A DNA stretch of 64,000 nt from Euonymus europaeus (Eukaryota; Streptophyta; Magnoliopsida; Celastrales; Celastraceae), in assembly GCA_963580455.1 (NCBI GenBank), contig OY756960.1:26967238-27031237 (forward strand), in the 5' to 3' direction. This document shows positions 12,901-25,700 of this stretch, in pieces (the stretch's first letter is position 1; every line of letters starts with the position of its first letter). Made by a program: the position numbers and the translations under genes. The notes under the pieces were generated by a model. That model was not told the origin of the DNA, ran no database searches, and saw nothing but the letters and a program-made list of their open reading frames with translations.

Positions 12901-13139
12901 AAGGATTACATGTATGCTGAACCTAGAAGTAAACACCATTCAACATTTCAACTTGGCCAAAGTTTGTCTCACTATATTAATTAGCTGAAAATTTACATGT
13001 TTTTTTACTATTAAATGAAATGCAGCTTTAATATAATCCGGCCACCTGAATTACCTGCCAAATTTTTGAACATGTATTGCCCTCCATTGTCAGCAGTTTT
13101 ATGCATATCATTGTCTGCACAACAGCTGAAGCAGCTCAT
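9982..13139 (-). CDS. Pti1-like protein kinase (receptor-like cytoplasmic kinase)
   Basis: Seven exons, complement(9982-10113, 10490-10576, 10693-10825, 11408-11681, 12299-12425, 12507-12757, 13055-13139), total 1089 nt and encode 362 residues, the usual Pti1 length. The start MSCFSCC is cysteine-rich, as expected for S-acylation and membrane attachment. Kinase landmarks are the glycine loop GEGSYG (76-81), Lys97 in [13 protein letters not shown] with Asp199, and [11 protein letters not shown] at 216-226. The last has DFD where most kinases have DFG, which I recall as normal for this family. The activation segment ends [13 protein letters not shown]. Family members act downstream of OXI1/AGC kinases or receptors in defence and stress signalling; that role here is inferred. 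All junctions are GT-AG and in phase. Confidence 0.95.
10240..10445 (-). mobile_element. SINE-like copy in kinase intron 6
   Basis: The minus strand has GGTAGTTGCAGTGGTGCAA, then a B-box-like GGGTTCAATTTTAGG and the CCACGTATTGTG module shared with other SINE copies in the window. It ends in an A-rich tail (+ strand run of T and CTTTT at about 10232-10256). It lies within intron 10114-10489. Confidence 0.45.
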
Positions 13140-14952
13140 GATTCAACCCTTAAGAAATGCCCCTTTCTGACTACTGAGAATATATAGTTCAAAATTATCA
13201 AAAGAAGTTCTTTGAAACTCCACAGATAAAAATTAAGCAAATAAAAGAAGACAGCTTGAACAGAAGAGAATCACCCAAGCATAAAAGCACATCAGAACTC
13301 TAAGAATGACATTTCAAAAATAATTCCATAAGTCAAACAACACTCAATACAGGCAGCATGTTCCGTATATAAAAGATGAGTGACAATTGGGTATATCAAA
13401 TGTTGGCCCAGAAGACATCAGTTATAACCTAAAAATACGTCACTCTCTACTTCACATTAAGAGGCTAGGCTTTGAGTCCCATTATAAAATTTGTAATCAA
13501 AATCATGGCACTTCTTAATCCTGTGACGAAGTCTGTTACCAGCAGCAAAAACTTTTGCTGAGTTAAATGCATTTGTGCCCACAAAAGACATAATTAAGCT
13601 ATTTGCTGCTGCTGGATGCTGGTGCTTGGGTGTACCAGTCAAACATATGGATTGATTGAAATTTAGAAAGGATTTGAAGGGTTTTTTAGGAATGTCTATA
13701 ATCCCATTTTCTAACTATAAATATATAAACATAGTTTGTACTGGCTGGTCAGACCATATACATGCCGAAGCTGCCAAGTAATTCAATTAACCAACTTTTT
13801 CCCCCTTTTTCCCACGATCATGCGTATGAGGCGGAATGTATTCCATGACCTAATTCTTGCACATAAAGCAATTATAGAATTGATTCATGAATAGAATTCG
13901 AAATTCCACAAGTTTCAGTTCATAATTGTGTGAAAATGAGCCTTGCAGTAGCCTAATCAGATAGATCAACGGCATATTGATTGAATAAGCAGAAAGTAAC
14001 AACGAAATCAAGTTTCAAGCACGGCATAGACAAAATTGAAGAGCATGAGAATCGATCCGTACATAAACTACGAAGCAACGCTTGAACCGCAGTAGAAGCT
14101 GAAATTCAGAGTGTGCTCTGTTGGAAATAATACAATGTAAGCAGATATGAAATAGATTAACACATGAAATACAACGAATTTATAATTCAATAAAACATGA
14201 AACGATATATATCATATATGTAGAATTGAAAGAAAGAACAATCGAAGTTATCAAATACCGGATCGGATTATAAATACGAGATTGAAGTGAAGTATGCGAA
14301 CCGCAAATCTCCTTAAGGTGAAAATGTACAGCCACCGGTGTCAATGCTATACAACACTCGAAAAGCTACAGAAAAAGAATTTTGGCAAAGTAAAGCTTCG
14401 GAGAAAAATGGTGTATTCTTCCCAAACCATTTGGGCTAGTATTTATAACCTAAGGAAAACAGGATCCCTAAAAAGTAGGGATCCAGAAATAAATTCAAAA
14501 TTAAACCAAATTAATATTGTAAGGGAAATATTTTATTAAAACCGTAACGGAAATTTTGAATTTCGAATAAGCCTCATGTCCACATTCAACGAACCTAGAA
14601 GTGGGCTAGTACAAAATATTAAATTCAAATGGGCTACGTAAGTCCGAGCCCGAGCCCATGCGTGTGTGTGTTTTAGTGAGCTCAAGCCCTTTATGTAGAG
14701 CCTCTCTCCCTCACAAAATTTGGGTGTCATTGGGCCCAAGTCTTATATCTAACACTTGAGTTTATAAACCTAAGTCACACAACACAATTATAAAATGTGA
14801 GTCCACATTTCTATTATTTTACGCTCAATATATCACGCTTAACATGATCACTTTGGAGTCATGCTCTTCACGTGTGTATTATGACGGTGGATCCAATATT
14901 TGGAGGAGGCAAAGGGTGCGCGCTGGAGGATTTCGGAGGATTAAGCGTGCGA
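13140..14952. other. 5' flank of Pti1-like gene
   Basis: Likely promoter and untranslated leader (a leader exon further upstream is possible, around 14.1-14.35 kb, but not proved). Short open frames in this stretch are not protein-like. Confidence 0.4.
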
Positions 14953-14968
14953 GAGACAAGAGATTGTT

Positions 14969-15404
14969 TTTTTTTGGTACATAGGAGGGGGGAAACCCAG
15001 CAAAGAAACACTAATCCAAACTCACAACATTCATAGGAGAACGCGCATTAAAGCACGACAGAACGCACTCGAAGCCGCACCCTGCTCCAAAACAATTCAA
15101 GAATAGAACACTACTCCCCATTGGAAATACCCCTACTCACTCCGCCGGGTTCTTCCACCCCTAATCTCCGATGGCCTGAAAGTACCTGAATCCTGCCACT
15201 CGTGTCACCTTCCTCCCCTTCCTCCATTAAATCAACTGCATCATGCGACACAACCATTCGAACTATCTCCTTCCCATGCCGAGAACCTCTCACCACGACG
15301 TGCTCAGCCGCAGCCGCTGCCCGACGAGGACGATTAGGTTGATCAACACCACGAGATACATCAGGTCCGTTCCCAAAAATATTGATACCATTACCAAGAG
15401 ACAA
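14969..15404 (-). mobile_element. LINE-derived insertion with 16-bp target duplication
   Basis: The sequence GAGACAAGAGATTGTT occurs at 14953-14968 and again at 15405-15420 and brackets the insertion exactly. On the minus strand the insert ends in an A-run next to the left copy, as expected after target-primed reverse transcription. It carries an open frame (15111-15404) ending HRRLGVEEPGG..., which looks like the C-terminal part of a LINE ORF1. The ORF2 body is absent, so the copy is internally deleted as well as 5'-truncated. Confidence 0.75.
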
Positions 15405-15420
15405 GAGACAAGAGATTGTT

Positions 15421-18150
15421 GAGAGGCTTGACTAAAGCCGGGGGAGATTGGATTGATTGTGACAGGGAAGGATTTTTCTTGTACAACTACGAAGTAGTTG
15501 TTTTTCGTTGTTCTTTATTGTTAGGCCAAGCTCGCCAGACTTGACAGCTTGACTGATAAGTTTTTGGGCCAAGTTCAAAATCCAGACCCTTATTTGGGCT
15601 TTAGTTCAGGTCTAGCCTGGTCCTCGCTGAAGTACTGAAGTAGGGTAATCATGGGCCAGATTAGTAATCAAATTCAGGGGCCTGAATTTGGCATCCAAAA
15701 CGATCATGGTACAAACAGTGCACACAAGTGCATATTCTTTTATAGTATGTCTTATTCTATAATTCATTATCTTTCTGCTTTATTTTATATTTCATTACTC
15801 ATCACATATTATTTTATAATTTATTATTCATATAAATATATATTTTTTTAATAATTTATTACTCATTACACCTTATTTTATAATTATATGCACATTACAC
15901 ATTTTTTATGATTATTAATACTATATAATTGATTTTAAAACCGTAATCGAACCGGACTAAACCGTTAAAACCATTTAACCGAATTAAGGATTAACCAAAA
16001 AATATGGTTTGGTTTCGATCTTGCACGCCCCTAATAAAGACTCGATCTTGGTCGTCTTTTCGTGCCTTTGTTCTCCTAAAATCAAACATATAAAGTTTTA
16101 TGGGAAACAAAATACAGGTGATTACTCCAACTTAGCCATATTAGAAATGCTGTGAATAGATATAATATAGCAAATTAATACAAGAGCACAAGTTTGAGAG
16201 ATTTTAGGGAAAGAACATGGGGTTAGATTCGCAGGTTCATGTGCCCATCAGGCCATCACCAACCCATACCCTCAACAACACGAAGATCATTAACTAAGGA
16301 AATAAATTAAAGTAAAACAAATTAAAGAATAATTATAAAAGAGCAAAAAATGTCATGTCATGTCATGGGCCCTATATATTTGGTACACCCCACATGACTA
16401 CTTTTGCTCATTTGGTACATGGTGTTTTTGACATGTCTAATATTTATATTCATCAATAACAATAATTTGATCATGAATTTACTCTTATCTTGATGTTTGG
16501 AGTGAGCCCTATTTCTCTGAATTCGATTCCTATCATACTAGCGAATTTATCTAGTACATGCCGAAAGATAGTGGTTGTGGATTCCCAAGTAAGAATAATA
16601 ATTTCCATTGATTTTCTTGAGAGAGTCACTAAATCAATACAATTACATGCCCTTATTTGCAAAATAGGAAAATACTGTAGTCCTGATGGACAAAAAAAAA
16701 AAAGGGAGTAGGATTGGGGGTTTGTGTGGTAGCAATTTTGGAACTTCAGATTTAAAATATTTCATCCAACAGCTGAAGTAAATTCAACTCAAATAAGTGA
16801 CATGATTTACGCAACATTCATACATGTAATGATTGTTGGTATCAATCCATCCGAATCCGACTGCCAAGCTTCTTGAAATTCTTTATCTGCTTTAGATTTC
16901 AGTCACTCAGTGACATGACATCGTTTTCGACGAAGTCTCGGAATCCAAAACGCATAAAACTTTGTCAAGGAACAGATATATTGTCAAGGAACAGATCTAA
17001 CAAAACCCAGTTCGAGAAGAGTATACAAAACCTATGAGATTCAAATATAAGAACAATGAAACATCAATTATGCAAAAATAACTGTGGCAGGAAGGGAGAG
17101 GGATCTCTGACTTTTTGGTGCATAGCTTCCAAGCTCCTGATATGATGAAGTGAGATCCTGAATCGAAGGTTTGGAGAGATGGGGTGTTGCAGAGAACGAT
17201 AGGGTTCAAGAAGAGAGAGAATGAGAGGTTGATTTGGAGGTTGTTTGTCTCTATTTTAGTTGAAATAGCTCTAGCCGTTCGATGAAATATCTTAAATCTA
17301 AAGGTCCAAAACAACCACCGCAGCACAAACCGCACGACCACGCAATCCCCCGAGTCCATGGGAGTATTACATATTACACAACAAGTGATGCAATACACTG
17401 TTGGCAGTTGGTACATGTAGCTGTATTTTTTTCCTTTTTCATGATAATAATTGGCTTTTTTTTTTTTTTTTTGTAAGAGCAACCCTAATAGAGCATGCAT
17501 GCATTTTAACTACTAATTTGCATACTACAACTCAAGATTTTACTCTTCAATGGAGAATTATGTATCACATTATGCAAATTTGGGAACTCAAGATGAGTTC
17601 CTACATTTGAGATAAATATTTCACTTGAATACTGAAAAGTCTGAATTGGACACTGTTTATCCAATAAAAACTCACTATTGAAATGACATTGCAAGAAAAA
17701 TATGCAAAAGAGTATGATAGGAATTGGGAACCTTGTTGGAGTTGTCTCATCTCATTCCTCTGCTTTGTCTAATAGCAACAGTGATTTATTTTTCAGTTAA
17801 AATACATACCATTTAAACATTAATATAGTGCATACTTTATTTTTATAGCAACTTGCATTATGAGTCAAGATAACAATTAAGTCAAATCAATAGTTTCTGT
17901 AGTTACATTTTTATTAAATTATAATATTTTTATAATAATAAAATTAATTTAATCCAAACGATCGAGAGATTTTGGTAAAAAGCAAGGCATCTGTTTTCTT
18001 TTTATAACGTGAGTGGGAGGAAGGACACAGGGTTCAGGAGGATGGGCCCACCATTTTCTTCGCATTTGTCAGTATTGAAAGTAATTGCAACGGGAGTATT
18101 CCTATTAATTTTTTTTATTGGGTCTTATCTTATTTTTAAGAGATTCTAAG
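15421..18150. other. Gene-free AT-rich stretch
   Basis: No exon chain or clear transposon was found. A T-rich run lies at 17457-17474 and a (TCATG) short repeat near 16350. A minus-strand open frame at 16997-17500 has no protein-like composition and was not called. Confidence 0.5.
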
Positions 18151-18800
18151 TGTGCGTTTGATAACAATATATGCTATACACAAAAAATTATTTTAGCAAA
18201 CATCCAATAACAATTTTAATATATAATTAAAATACGGTTCTCAATATAATCACATCAATAAAACACATATTCTAATATAATTTTTTTATTTTTCAAAAAT
18301 TAAGTCACTAATATTTCATTCCTTTATATTTTCCCTACTAAAACTAATATTCAATAACTCCAGTAGCAAAAACTCTTTAAATTTTTCATTTTCTCAATTG
18401 TTTCTCATACCTATTATGCAAAAGTTTAATCACATGCTAATTTATATTATTAAAACAAGTTTTTCAATACAGTCACATCAACACAACATAAATCCTATAA
18501 CATTTTATTTTTGATTCATCAACAAAACTTCCAAATCTCAATTGTTTCTCATCCATTTTTCAGTAAAATTATATCAAAATTAATACTAAATCCCACATAT
18601 TTTACAAAAAGTAAATAACATACTCATTCACATCACGAGAAGTTGAGAATACGTATTTTAATACAGTTATATCAACAAAAATATGCATATTCTGTATCAA
18701 TTTTCAAGGATCTATTAGAGATACTTAAATGTCACTTTTATTATCCAAAAATTAAGGCACATATTCATCCACATAAATAATACACATCTCTCAATATAAT
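18150..18800. repeat. AT-rich dispersed/tandem repeat family (copy A)
   Basis: A block of the type TTTTCAATACAATCACATCAACA followed by AT-rich sequence recurs near 18236, 18459, 18651 and 18783. The same block is present near 40853 and 41030 in the window. Units are strongly diverged and 130-220 bp apart. The family is unknown to me. Confidence 0.55.
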
Positions 18801-18820
18801 AATATCAACAAACATATATA

Positions 18821-19054
18821 CTCCCTCCGTCCCATTTTAATTGTTTTTTTTTTGATGTCCCAAAATAGATGTCAATTTCAATTAATGAAAGCTATTTTTT
18901 TTCCATTTTTTTCATTTTATCATTGACTTGAAAAACTCAACAATTAATTCAATAATCATACACATTATAAATAAGGATATAAAAATTAAATTGAAAGGAA
19001 ATTAAATATTTTTTTAAACTCTGTAGGGAACAATTAAAATGAAAATTATGGGAG
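18821..19054. mobile_element. Stowaway-like MITE
   Basis: The left end CTCCCTCCGTCCC is preceded by TA, and the decayed right end ATGGGAG is followed by TA. This is the terminal repeat and TA target site of Tc1/mariner-type Stowaway elements. Just inside, ATTTTAATTG at left pairs with CAATTAAAAT at right. It lies about 650 bp upstream of the SPL start codon. Confidence 0.7.
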
Positions 19055-19721
19055 TATTTTTTTTTTATACATTATCGCTTCCAAATTAACTTATTGTCGT
19101 TGCAATCTGTCCGATGGGGCCTAAAGAGAGCCGATTAACTACAAATACACTTTCACAATAGCCACCAAAAGCAGGCACGTTTCGGTTTTCACATCATCAC
19201 AAGCTCGCTCTTTGCCTACTTTCCCTCTGATTTCGTGCACTTTCCGGCGACTAACTCAATCGATCTGCTCCTATGACAACAGATTAATTTGACAGCACCT
19301 CTGCCATCGAAGAGTATTATACCGTATACTTTCTAGTTTTTTCCTTGCAACTTGCAGTGGTTAATTTGGATTCGAATATGGTCGATTTTGATGTGAAGAG
19401 CCCACTTTCTTTGAAGTGAGTTGATCTTTTTGGAATTTTATTAGTTGTGTTGGAGTTTTCGGTTGATTAGGTGGTTCATTGGTAATTTGGTATGTGGGTT
19501 GTTCTGAACTGGAACCATGGATTCCTCGGTGTGCTGTTTTTGGACTTTTGGGGAAGGAGTGAGGCTGATTAGTAAAGAGCAATTGAGGTCGTATCCTAAT
19601 TTTGGGGGTTTTTTCGACCTCTGATCTGAAACACTGATTGGGTTTCGTTTGTTGCCTGTGCACTGAATTGATTATTCATTCTTTAAAGTTTAGATAGTTA
19701 TTTTATCTCTAAGTTTAATCC
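19055..19721 (+). promoter_or_regulatory. Upstream region and likely leader of the SPL gene
   Basis: Gene-proximal sequence upstream of the SPL ATG. It probably contains the core promoter and 5' UTR. No specific TATA box or operator can be defended by eye. Confidence 0.35.
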
Positions 19722-22700
19722 ATGGGAACGAGATTTGGAACTGAAGCTTTTCGTCTTTATGGTTTGGGTAATGTGGATTATCCGGTGGTGGGGAAAAGGA
19801 CCGTTGAATGGGACTTGAATAATTGGAAGTGGGATGGGGATCTCTTCGTTGCGAGTCCATTGAATCCGGAATCTTCCAATCAAGTTACCCAACAAGCTAT
19901 CCCTCATGGGATGGGAAATTCGAATGGCTCGTCATCATGCTCTGATGAAGTGAATTTGCAAATTGAGAAAGGGAAGAGGGAATCGGAGAAGCGGAGACGA
20001 GCTGTTGTTGTTGAAGATGACAACTTGAACGAAGATGAAGCGGGTACCCTTAGCTTGAAGCTTGGTGGGGAGGATTATCCAATTTACGAAAGGGATAGAG
20101 GGAACTGGGAGGGAATGGGTGGGAAGAAGACTAAGTTGGTTGGGGGTACTACCAGCCGGTCAGTTTGTCTAGTGGAGGACTGCGGGGCTGATCTGAGAAA
20201 TGCAAAGGATTATCATAGGCGACATAAGGTTTGTGAGATGCATTCGAAGGCCAGCAAGGCACTCGTGGGGAATGTTATGCAGCGATTCTGCCAACAGTGT
20301 AGTAGGTCCGTGTTATTTTTGGGTCATTATAAAATGCCTTCGTTTTTGATATACATTGCCTTTTGAGTTTAAAGTGAACCATGGTGCTTTTCGTTAGTAA
20401 TAGTATCATGAAACACATTTGAAGTGCCAATTTCCTTGCAAAATAATGTGAATCATGGTTGTGAACTTGTTGGTTTGTAAAAAATTTAAAGGTTATTGCG
20501 CTTTTGTGGAAACTTCTGAAGGCTAGTGGTCCCTCATTATGATGTCATGCTTAACTGCTATTAACTCCATGAAATGTGTATCTGAAAAATAAACCTGTTT
20601 TCTTTGGTCATATCTTTTTAAATTTTGGCAGGTTTCATGTCCTCCAGGAGTTTGATGAAGGGAAGAGAAGTTGCCGTAGACGTTTGGCTGGTCATAACAA
20701 ACGGAGGAGGAAAACAAATCCCGATGCTGTTGCCAATGGAAATACTCTGAATGATGATCAGAATAGTGGCTATTTACTGATAAGTCTCTTAAGAATTCTT
20801 TCGAACATGCACTGTAAGCAACTCTATTCACTGTCCAATATAATGATGAGAAGCATCTTACATGTTTTTCAGCTTTATCATTTGTGTAACCTTGCTTTAT
20901 TTCTTAATGTTATAGGCTTATAGCCATCCTAAATATTATGTCTACATCCTCTAACTGCACCTCAAAACTCTAAAGTCCTTATGGTTTGATTTTTAGTTTT
21001 GTGCCAAATCATGAAATAATTGTCTGTAGTGAGTTTTCAAAGTTGATTACTAAATGTTCCTCTGGTGGTTAGAGGATTGAATATTCAATGCTGAAATATT
21101 GTGACCACAAGCAATTATGTGCACTGTTTTTTTTATTTTTATAAAGAGGACGGTACCTCTAGATTTTATTAAATTCCCAGTGAGATGGAAATTCTGTTGT
21201 TAGATGTTAACATCCAACTGTGGTATGGGTGGGCAAATAAATGATTGGTTCCTTCCTCAAACTTGTTTTCATAATGAAAAATATCAATAGTCCTGTTCTT
21301 TTATTTCATAAATTTTAGCGAAAGATTCTTGGACATATGAACTATTTTTGATGGTTTGCTTTTAGTGAACCACGGACAACTATTGCCACAGAATTTTAAA
21401 CTGTAGAATACCTGTTCCCTATCACACCATTAAGATTTCATGTCTCTTGCTGCAACTCAGTACATTCCACCAACAATAGTCAATTTGCTTAGGAGCAAGT
21501 ATGGATTTCAAAAGGGTTCTTATCCCGCAAACCTGTGCTGTCATTTCTGCAGCATTCAGCCGGCAGGCTCAAACACCATACTTTTTAAAACTTTAGGTGT
21601 ACACCGCTATGTTCCTATCTGTAAAGGTCTAAAGGACATCCAAACCTGTATCCAGGTTTCTCAAGATATTCTTTGACAGTTACCTGTATTCTTGTCCCCT
21701 ATTGTCTGAATACTATGGTGAAGATTAAGGATGAATCATCTGTTGATGGAGTAATATGCTTATTAAGTGGAAAACTTGATGATGTGGTCTTTTGAAGAGT
21801 TATGGCCATCTTTCAGTTGGTGGCTGTTTGTATTTTCATTTCTGACTTCATTTTTTGCATTAGTTGCATGATATTGCATTTGAAAAAAATGTTGCACGAT
21901 ATTGAGATAAGTTGTATTTTTCATGCCTTCAGCCAATAAATCAGAGCAAACCACCGACCAAGACCTGCTTTCACATCTTTTGAGGAGCTTTGCCAGCCAT
22001 TCTGCTGAACATGGGGGTAGGAATTTATCTAGCCTCTTGCAGGAACATCGGAATTTGCTGAATGGTGGGAATTCAATTGCGAATTCAGAGGTAGTCACTG
22101 CTTTGCACTCAAACTGTCAGAGAGCTTCAAGTTCTTTTAAACACCATCTGACAGACCCTGTTTCCGAGATGCCACAGGACGGAGTATCTGGACATGTTGC
22201 TGTGGCTGCACCTTCGCATACATTTTCTGCAAAGCCCACCACGATTAACAAAATGCCCACTTATTCAGAAGTCCGGGACAGTGTTGCAGGGCAGACGAAA
22301 ATTAACAATTTTGATTTAAATGACGCATATATTGACTCGGATGATGGCATGGAAGACATAGAAAGATCACCTGTCCTTGCAAATCCAGCCACTAGTTCCC
22401 TTGATTGTCCATCATGGAGACAACAAGATCCTCATCAGTCAAGTCCCCCTCAGGCAAGTGGGAACTCAGATTCAGCATCTGCACAGTCACCTTATAGTTC
22501 CAGTGGAGATGCCCAGGTACATGTTTATGCAATTTTATGTGTTTTATTCCCCTTTGATAACTCCAAGATATGGCATGTAGATGGAATAATACAGATTGCT
22601 TAAGTTCATTTATTCACAAAGGATTCTGATATGTTTTTGCTCCGGATTTTAACCTATGAGCTCGTAGTATTTGATGCTTTGCACTATAACACCCTGCCCC

Positions 22701-25700
22701 AAACTAAAATAACTAAATTATTGAATAAGCACTAAACCACAAAAGAAGACGAGACCAGCATCCGATATAAAAGAAGATTAGATTCTTCAAAATGGTATGG
22801 ACTTGAATTCAGTTTCACATATTGTTATCATTAATTCATTATAATTAAAGTTTGATATATGAAATTTACATGATGGTAATATGGAACATGACTCATGATT
22901 TCTTGGGGAGAACTTGCTAACCATTGTTTCTGAAACCAATGTGCTTGGTCCGGACACTTTAAATCAATATGCTCACTGGACCACCGTTACTAAAAGGTTG
23001 TAAACATTTTGAAGGTGAAGCTGCTTGTTTCTTAATAGTTAAGTCTTACCCACCCATCCTTCATCTTGTTTCAGAGTCGCACTGGTCGGATTGTTTTTAA
23101 ACTATTTGGAAAGGAACCAAATGATTTTCCTCTTGTCCTGCGAGCACAGGTATTTAAGCCCCTAAATTGATTGAGTAGACCTTTATAGTGCTTTTTTCTC
23201 TTGGAAAGTATAGTAATGTGGATGTTTGAACTTCCAGATTCTTGACTGGTTATCTCATAGTCCTACTGACATCGAAAGCTACATTAGGCCTGGTTGTATC
23301 ATTCTGACAATTTATCTTCGTCAAGCTGAAGATTCATGGGAGGAAGTAAGCATTTCTTGAATAATTCCAATTCCTTATTCCTCCATCCCTGGTTTTCTTT
23401 CCTGTTTTCAGATAAGTAGTTTTTTCATGAAACACTTTTGGCCTTACAACAGGCAAGCATGTTGCCCAATGGTTCAACCTAGAGGTCATAGATTCAATTT
23501 CTCGAAATAGCCTCTCCACATATTACGTGGGGTAAGGTCTTATCCATATTTTGCCTGTTTCTGACCCCGCCCATTGTGGGAGTCTTGTTTACGAGAGTTG
23601 TTTACTCTTATAGGAGAGTATGTGGCCCCAGTGGCCACAAGTACAATCTCTGAAATAGTTTCTCCACATATTATATGGGAGTAATGTCTGCTTACATTTC
23701 GTCTCTTCCCAACCCAGCCCACTCCAAGAGCCTTGTGCACGAGAGTTGTTTACCTTTTTTTCCTCTTTTTTTTTTGTTTTTTTGTTTTCTTTTTCCCACC
23801 TTACAAGCCTTGATTTTTTCTTGTATAGCTTTGCTGTAATTTGAGCTCCAGTTTGGGAAGGCTTCTAGATGTTTCAGATGACACTTTCTGGAGAACTGGA
23901 TGGGTCTTTATCAGGGTGCAGCATCAGATAGCATTTATTTACAATGGTTTGGCTTCATTTTTTTCCCCTTCAAATTCTATGTTTGAATTTCATACTAGTT
24001 GACGAAACAATTGAGAACCAGCAAGACCTTTACATGTCATATTGAACATCTAGCCAACTTCTTGTTACTGCAGGTCAGGTTGTTGTAGATAGATCTTTAC
24101 ATCTCAGAAGTAGCAACTCTTCAAAAATTGTGAGTGTGACACCAATTGCTATATCTGTGTCTGAAAGTGTTCAGTTTTCCGTAAAAGGCATCAACTTGTC
24201 TCGGCCAGCATCAAGGTAGTCATTGTTTGTCTGTGCATTGTGGGCGCTAAATGCCCTTAAATTAATGGAGTAATTACATGTGCAAAACTGCAAATATTGG
24301 AAATGTTATCAGTGTAAAATATGGTATTGTATTTTCCATGATGCTATATTGATAAGGACCAGGCCTTCCCCCAAGGCTGCCCAGGCCCAACCCCGGCCCA
24401 TGCGCACATGGACTGAGCTGTTCCCATGGGCCAGCAGGCCCATGAGCCATACCCAGAGGCCGCAGCCCCTTGGTCCCTCAAAGGCCTAAGCCCTTCCACA
24501 AGAAAACCTGGGTAATCATTGAAGGCAGCGGCACCCTTATAAGGGCACCTTCATACCCACATCTTCCGATGTGGGATCTTATCAATACACCCTCCTTCGA
24601 GACCAACGCCCACGTTGGTCAAGCACCCAAGCCGATAACCCATTCCGGGCACGAACACTTAGGCTGGCCACTCCGCAGGAGCTGGCCCGAAGGCGGGGCA
24701 CGACAAGCCCACAGTCAGAGGACGAAGTGCTCCGATACCACTGATAAGGACCAGGCCTTCCCCCAAGGCTGCCCAGGCCCAACCCCGGCCCATGCGCACA
24801 TGGACTGAGCTGTTCCCATGGGCCAGCAGGCCCATGAGCCATACGCAGAGGCCGCAGCCACTTGGTCCCTCAAAGGCCTAAGCCCTTCCACAAGAAAACC
24901 TGGGTAACCATTGAAGGCAGCGGCACCCTTATAAGGGCACCTTCACACCCACATCTTCCGATGTGGGATCTTATCATATATAGTCTTTGATAATTTTGAA
25001 CTTTTTTAATCAGGTTACTATGTGCTGTGGAAGGAAAATATCTGGTTCAGGAAGCCACTCAGGACTTACTGGCTGCTACTGATAATAGTAAGGAAAATAA
25101 TGAGCTCCACTCCATCAATTTTTCTTGTACTATCACGACACTTACTGGAAGGGGATTCGTTGAGGTGCTGTCATTGTGTTCCTTTTTTAGTCCAAATTTA
25201 TTGTCTGTTTATTTTTATTCAACAGGAACACGTGGTTCACTGGATATACAGTAAAGGACCATTCAGTTCTGTGTTCATGAGCACTTGTGCTTGTATGATT
25301 TTGTTTTGTTGGGGGATTTGAGTTGCTAACACAAGTTAAACTCTACGATCTAAGTCCGTCGGATTTTTCAGTACGTGGGTGCTTTTGTGTTGTTGAACTA
25401 GGGTAGCTTGAGGCTACTTGTATCATGGGAGTGGTAGTTCATTGTAGCAAAATCACCTGAAATTATGGTTTGATACTGGTATATTTACATGCAAATCATG
25501 CATTTATATTGTATCTTTAGTAAACATTTTGATCATACTCTGAGTGAGGGAAGTTTGATTGCAAAATTGCCTTATATTCATTCTGTTTTGCATCATAGAG
25601 AGGCACCTGCATGTATAACGGATAACCGTTAGATCTCTTGAGTTTTGTGTACATTTCTTTATAGTACTCAGAAATAAATTGAATTCAAAGTTGATTTGTT

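Noticed and set aside
13457..13642. 61-codon minus-strand open frame upstream of the kinase gene
   Set aside because: Short, no domain, and no evidence of splicing to the kinase exons.
16997..17500. 167-codon minus-strand open frame
   Set aside because: Low-complexity, Cys/Phe-rich translation running through a poly-T tract; no domain or splice context.
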